From contig NZ_RZUL01000002.1 in the NCBI RefSeq assembly GCF_004005485.1, forward strand, positions 620,001 through 684,000: a DNA stretch of 64,000 nucleotides, written 5' to 3'. Under the pieces are notes generated by a model. That model had not been told where the DNA came from. It saw only the letters and a program-made list of their open reading frames with translations, and searched no databases. Made by a program: the position numbers and the translations under genes. Positions 62,433 to 64,000 of this stretch are shown piece after piece. The stretch comes from Sphingobium algorifonticola. Lineage in GTDB: Bacteria; Pseudomonadota; Alphaproteobacteria; Sphingomonadales; Sphingomonadaceae. Every line of letters begins with the position of its first letter. Position 1 is the first letter of the stretch.

Positions 62433-63986
62433 CTATTCCGACGCCATGCCGGGATCGGCGGCCTGTGCCATCGGCAGATGGACGATGAAACTTGCACCCT
62501 GCTGCGCATCGTCGCGATCGCCGATGCGGATGCGGCCCTGATGCCCCTCCACGATGCTGCGCGCGATGGCGAGGCCCAGCCCGCTGTGCTTGCCGAATTG
62601 CTCGCCTTCGGGCCGGACGCTGTGAAAGCGGCGAAACACTGTCTCGCGCTCCTCGGCGGGCACGCCGGGGCCTTCATCCTCGACGCTGACCAGCACTTCC
62701 TCGTTGGCGACCGTCGCCACGATCTGAACGAGGCCGCCCGGCGGGGAGAAGGATATCGCGTTGTCGAGCAGGTTTTCGAGCACGCGCGCCAGCCGCTGTT
62801 CCTCGCCCATCACCACCGCCACGTCCTTGCGCGGCCGGGCGAAGGCGATGCGCACGTCGCGTTCCACCCCGCGCGCTTCCCGCGCCAGGATCAGCTCCTC
62901 GATCAGCTTGCCCAGATCGACCGGCTCGAACCGGGTGCGGGAAAGCTGCGCGTCGATGCGTGACGCCTCGGCTATGTCGGTGACCAGCCGATCGAGCCGC
63001 CGCACGTCGTCCTTGGCGATGCTGAGCAACTGGCGGCGCAGTTCGGGCTGTTCGATCCGCTCCAGCCCGTCGAGCGCGGAGCGGAGGGAGGCGATCGGGT
63101 TCTTCAACTCGTGGCTGACATCGGCGGCGAAGGCATCCGTCGCGTCGATCCGCTGGCGCAGCGCGTGGCTCATGTCGGACAGCGCACGGGCCAGCAGGCC
63201 GATTTCGTCGCGTCGTTCGGGCAGGCGCGGCACCGTCACCTCGCGTGCCCGGCCCAGACGCACCCGCACCGCCGCCCGCGCCAGCCGCCGCAGTGGCAGA
63301 ACGATGGTCCGCGCCAGAAACAGCGACAGCAAGGTCGATCCCATCAGCGCGACGGCCAGCACCAGCCCCAGCCGGAGCCGTTCGGCGCGGACCACGCGCG
63401 TGATGTCCCGCGCATTCTGCGTCGCCAGTAGCATTGTGCCATTGCGCATGGGCAAGGCGGCGGACAGCATCGGGGTGCGATCGGGCGCGAAGCGGTTCAT
63501 CACCTGTCCCTGGCCGGTCTGTCGCGCGGCCATCAGTTCGGGCCAGGCCTGCGCCCGGTCGGCGCGCGGTTCGGCGAAATAGGGCGTCGGCGGCGCAAAG
63601 ACGATACGGTCCACCACCCGGTCGAGAAAGCGTGCGACATGCCGCTGCCAGTCTTCGCTGGCGGGATCGCGCAGTTGATAGCGCGGCGTTGCCAGCCTGA
63701 AGCTGTCGGCGACCTTCTCGCCGTCGGGCCGATATTCCCGGATGCGGCTGTCGTTCTTGCGCGCGAAGGCGGCGATCAGCCGGTTATGCTGGTCGGGCGA
63801 GGTGCTTTCCATCGCGATGCCCAGCAGTTGCAGCTCGCGCAGCGACTGTTCCAGGCGGGCGTCGATGATGCGCGTGCGATAGCTGTCGAGATAGAAAAAT
63901 CCGCCTGCCAGCAGCGCAAGCGCAAAGATGTTCACCGCAAGGATGCGGCGCGTCAGCGACAGCCGCCCCGACCACTGGAGCGCCAT
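62433..63986 (-). CDS. chvG: ChvG-type sensor histidine kinase
   Basis: A 517-residue membrane kinase. The first helix (about 14-32), a periplasmic sensor region, a second helix (about 208-228), HAMP, then HisKA with the phospho-acceptor in DVSHELKNPIASL near residue 288 and HATPase (LENLLDNAIS, EDEGPGVP, SGLGLAIAR). ChvG with ChvI controls envelope, acid and host-related responses in alphaproteobacteria. Gene order with hprK-rapZ-EIIA-HPr supports the assignment. The expected chvI lies just beyond the window end. Confidence 0.92.
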   Translation of the reverse strand: MALQWSGRLSLTRRILAVNIFALALLAGGFFYLDSYRTRIIDARLEQSLRELQLLGIAMESTSPDQHNRLIAAFARKNDSRIREYRPDGEKVADSFRLATPRYQLRDPASEDWQRHVARFLDRVVDRIVFAPPTPYFAEPRADRAQAWPELMAARQTGQGQVMNRFAPDRTPMLSAALPMRNGTMLLATQNARDITRVVRAERLRLGLVLAVALMGSTLLSLFLARTIVLPLRRLARAAVRVRLGRAREVTVPRLPERRDEIGLLARALSDMSHALRQRIDATDAFAADVSHELKNPIASLRSALDGLERIEQPELRRQLLSIAKDDVRRLDRLVTDIAEASRIDAQLSRTRFEPVDLGKLIEELILAREARGVERDVRIAFARPRKDVAVVMGEEQRLARVLENLLDNAISFSPPGGLVQIVATVANEEVLVSVEDEGPGVPAEERETVFRRFHSVRPEGEQFGKHSGLGLAIARSIVEGHQGRIRIGDRDDAQQGASFIVHLPMAQAADPGMASE

Positions 63987-64000
63987 GTCGCTGTGCTCAT

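Noticed and set aside
1-64000. CRISPR array, tRNA or rRNA genes
   Set aside because: No regularly spaced direct repeats and no tRNA or rRNA-like sequence was seen on reading the intergenic regions; a covariance-model scan would settle it.

Overview
The window is chromosomal DNA of a high-GC alphaproteobacterium, most likely a sphingomonad (Sphingomonadales). The evidence is the set of protein families (CarD/CdnL, alphaproteobacterial ChvG-HprK-RapZ-EIIA-HPr order, CobS/CobT beside DnaJ and BolA, class II DAHP synthase, three-piece proton-translocating transhydrogenase, N-terminally extended FolP) and dispersed palindromic repeats built on a 'ttcgggctgagcttgtcgaag'-like core. Assignment is by recognition of families; no database search was run. 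No tRNA, rRNA or CRISPR array was seen.

Layout. 1-5.3 kb: GIN-domain lipoprotein, CarD, FdxA ferredoxin, S4 RNA-binding protein and SUV3-type helicase, all on the minus strand. 5.3-8.1 kb: M23 peptidase and dihydropteroate synthase. 8.1-11.1 kb: lipoprotein, SDR enzyme and a sigma-54 activator. 11.2-14.4 kb: a 41-residue aa3-oxidase subunit IV and pntAA-pntAB-pntB. 14.5-19 kb: Asp/Glu racemase, DUF2147 protein, MTA phosphorylase, exported catalase plus exported ankyrin protein. 19-26.1 kb: Tad/Flp pilus export genes (cpaA, B, C, D, E, tadB, tadC), with the motor ATPase cpaF absent from its usual place. 26.1-30.8 kb: alpha/beta hydrolase, DauA-like FAD dehydrogenase, YegP-like peptide, pobA and its divergent AraC regulator. 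30.8-37.6 kb: CHASE2-GGDEF*-EAL protein, a tiny ORF between two terminators, class II DAHP synthase, cysS, DUF1993. 37.6-43.6 kb: Gre factor, cobT, OsmC, cobS, J-domain protein, bolA, pirin. 43.6-50.4 kb: MATE pump, HerA-like ATPase, AAC(3)-I-type acetyltransferase, TIGR02186/TauE pair, an NfrA-C-like outer-membrane protein.

50.4-55.3 kb is the most striking region. A 3,534-bp IS1595-family element (51317-54850) has inserted into an NfrB-like glycosyltransferase gene. It has 25-bp perfect terminal inverted repeats and a perfect 8-bp target duplication. Removing the element plus one duplication copy rejoins the gene in frame (460 codons including stop). The element carries a transposase, a divergent DUF6471 gene with a palindromic operator candidate between them, and four passenger genes of unknown function, some clearly lower in GC than the host.

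55.4-64 kb: NhaA antiporter, M24 peptidase, MHS-type MFS transporter, TrmH-like methyltransferase, then HPr, EIIA(Man), RapZ, short HprK and ChvG. These last five form a regulatory PTS cluster. No sugar permease of the PTS type lies in the window, so this cluster is probably regulatory rather than for uptake.
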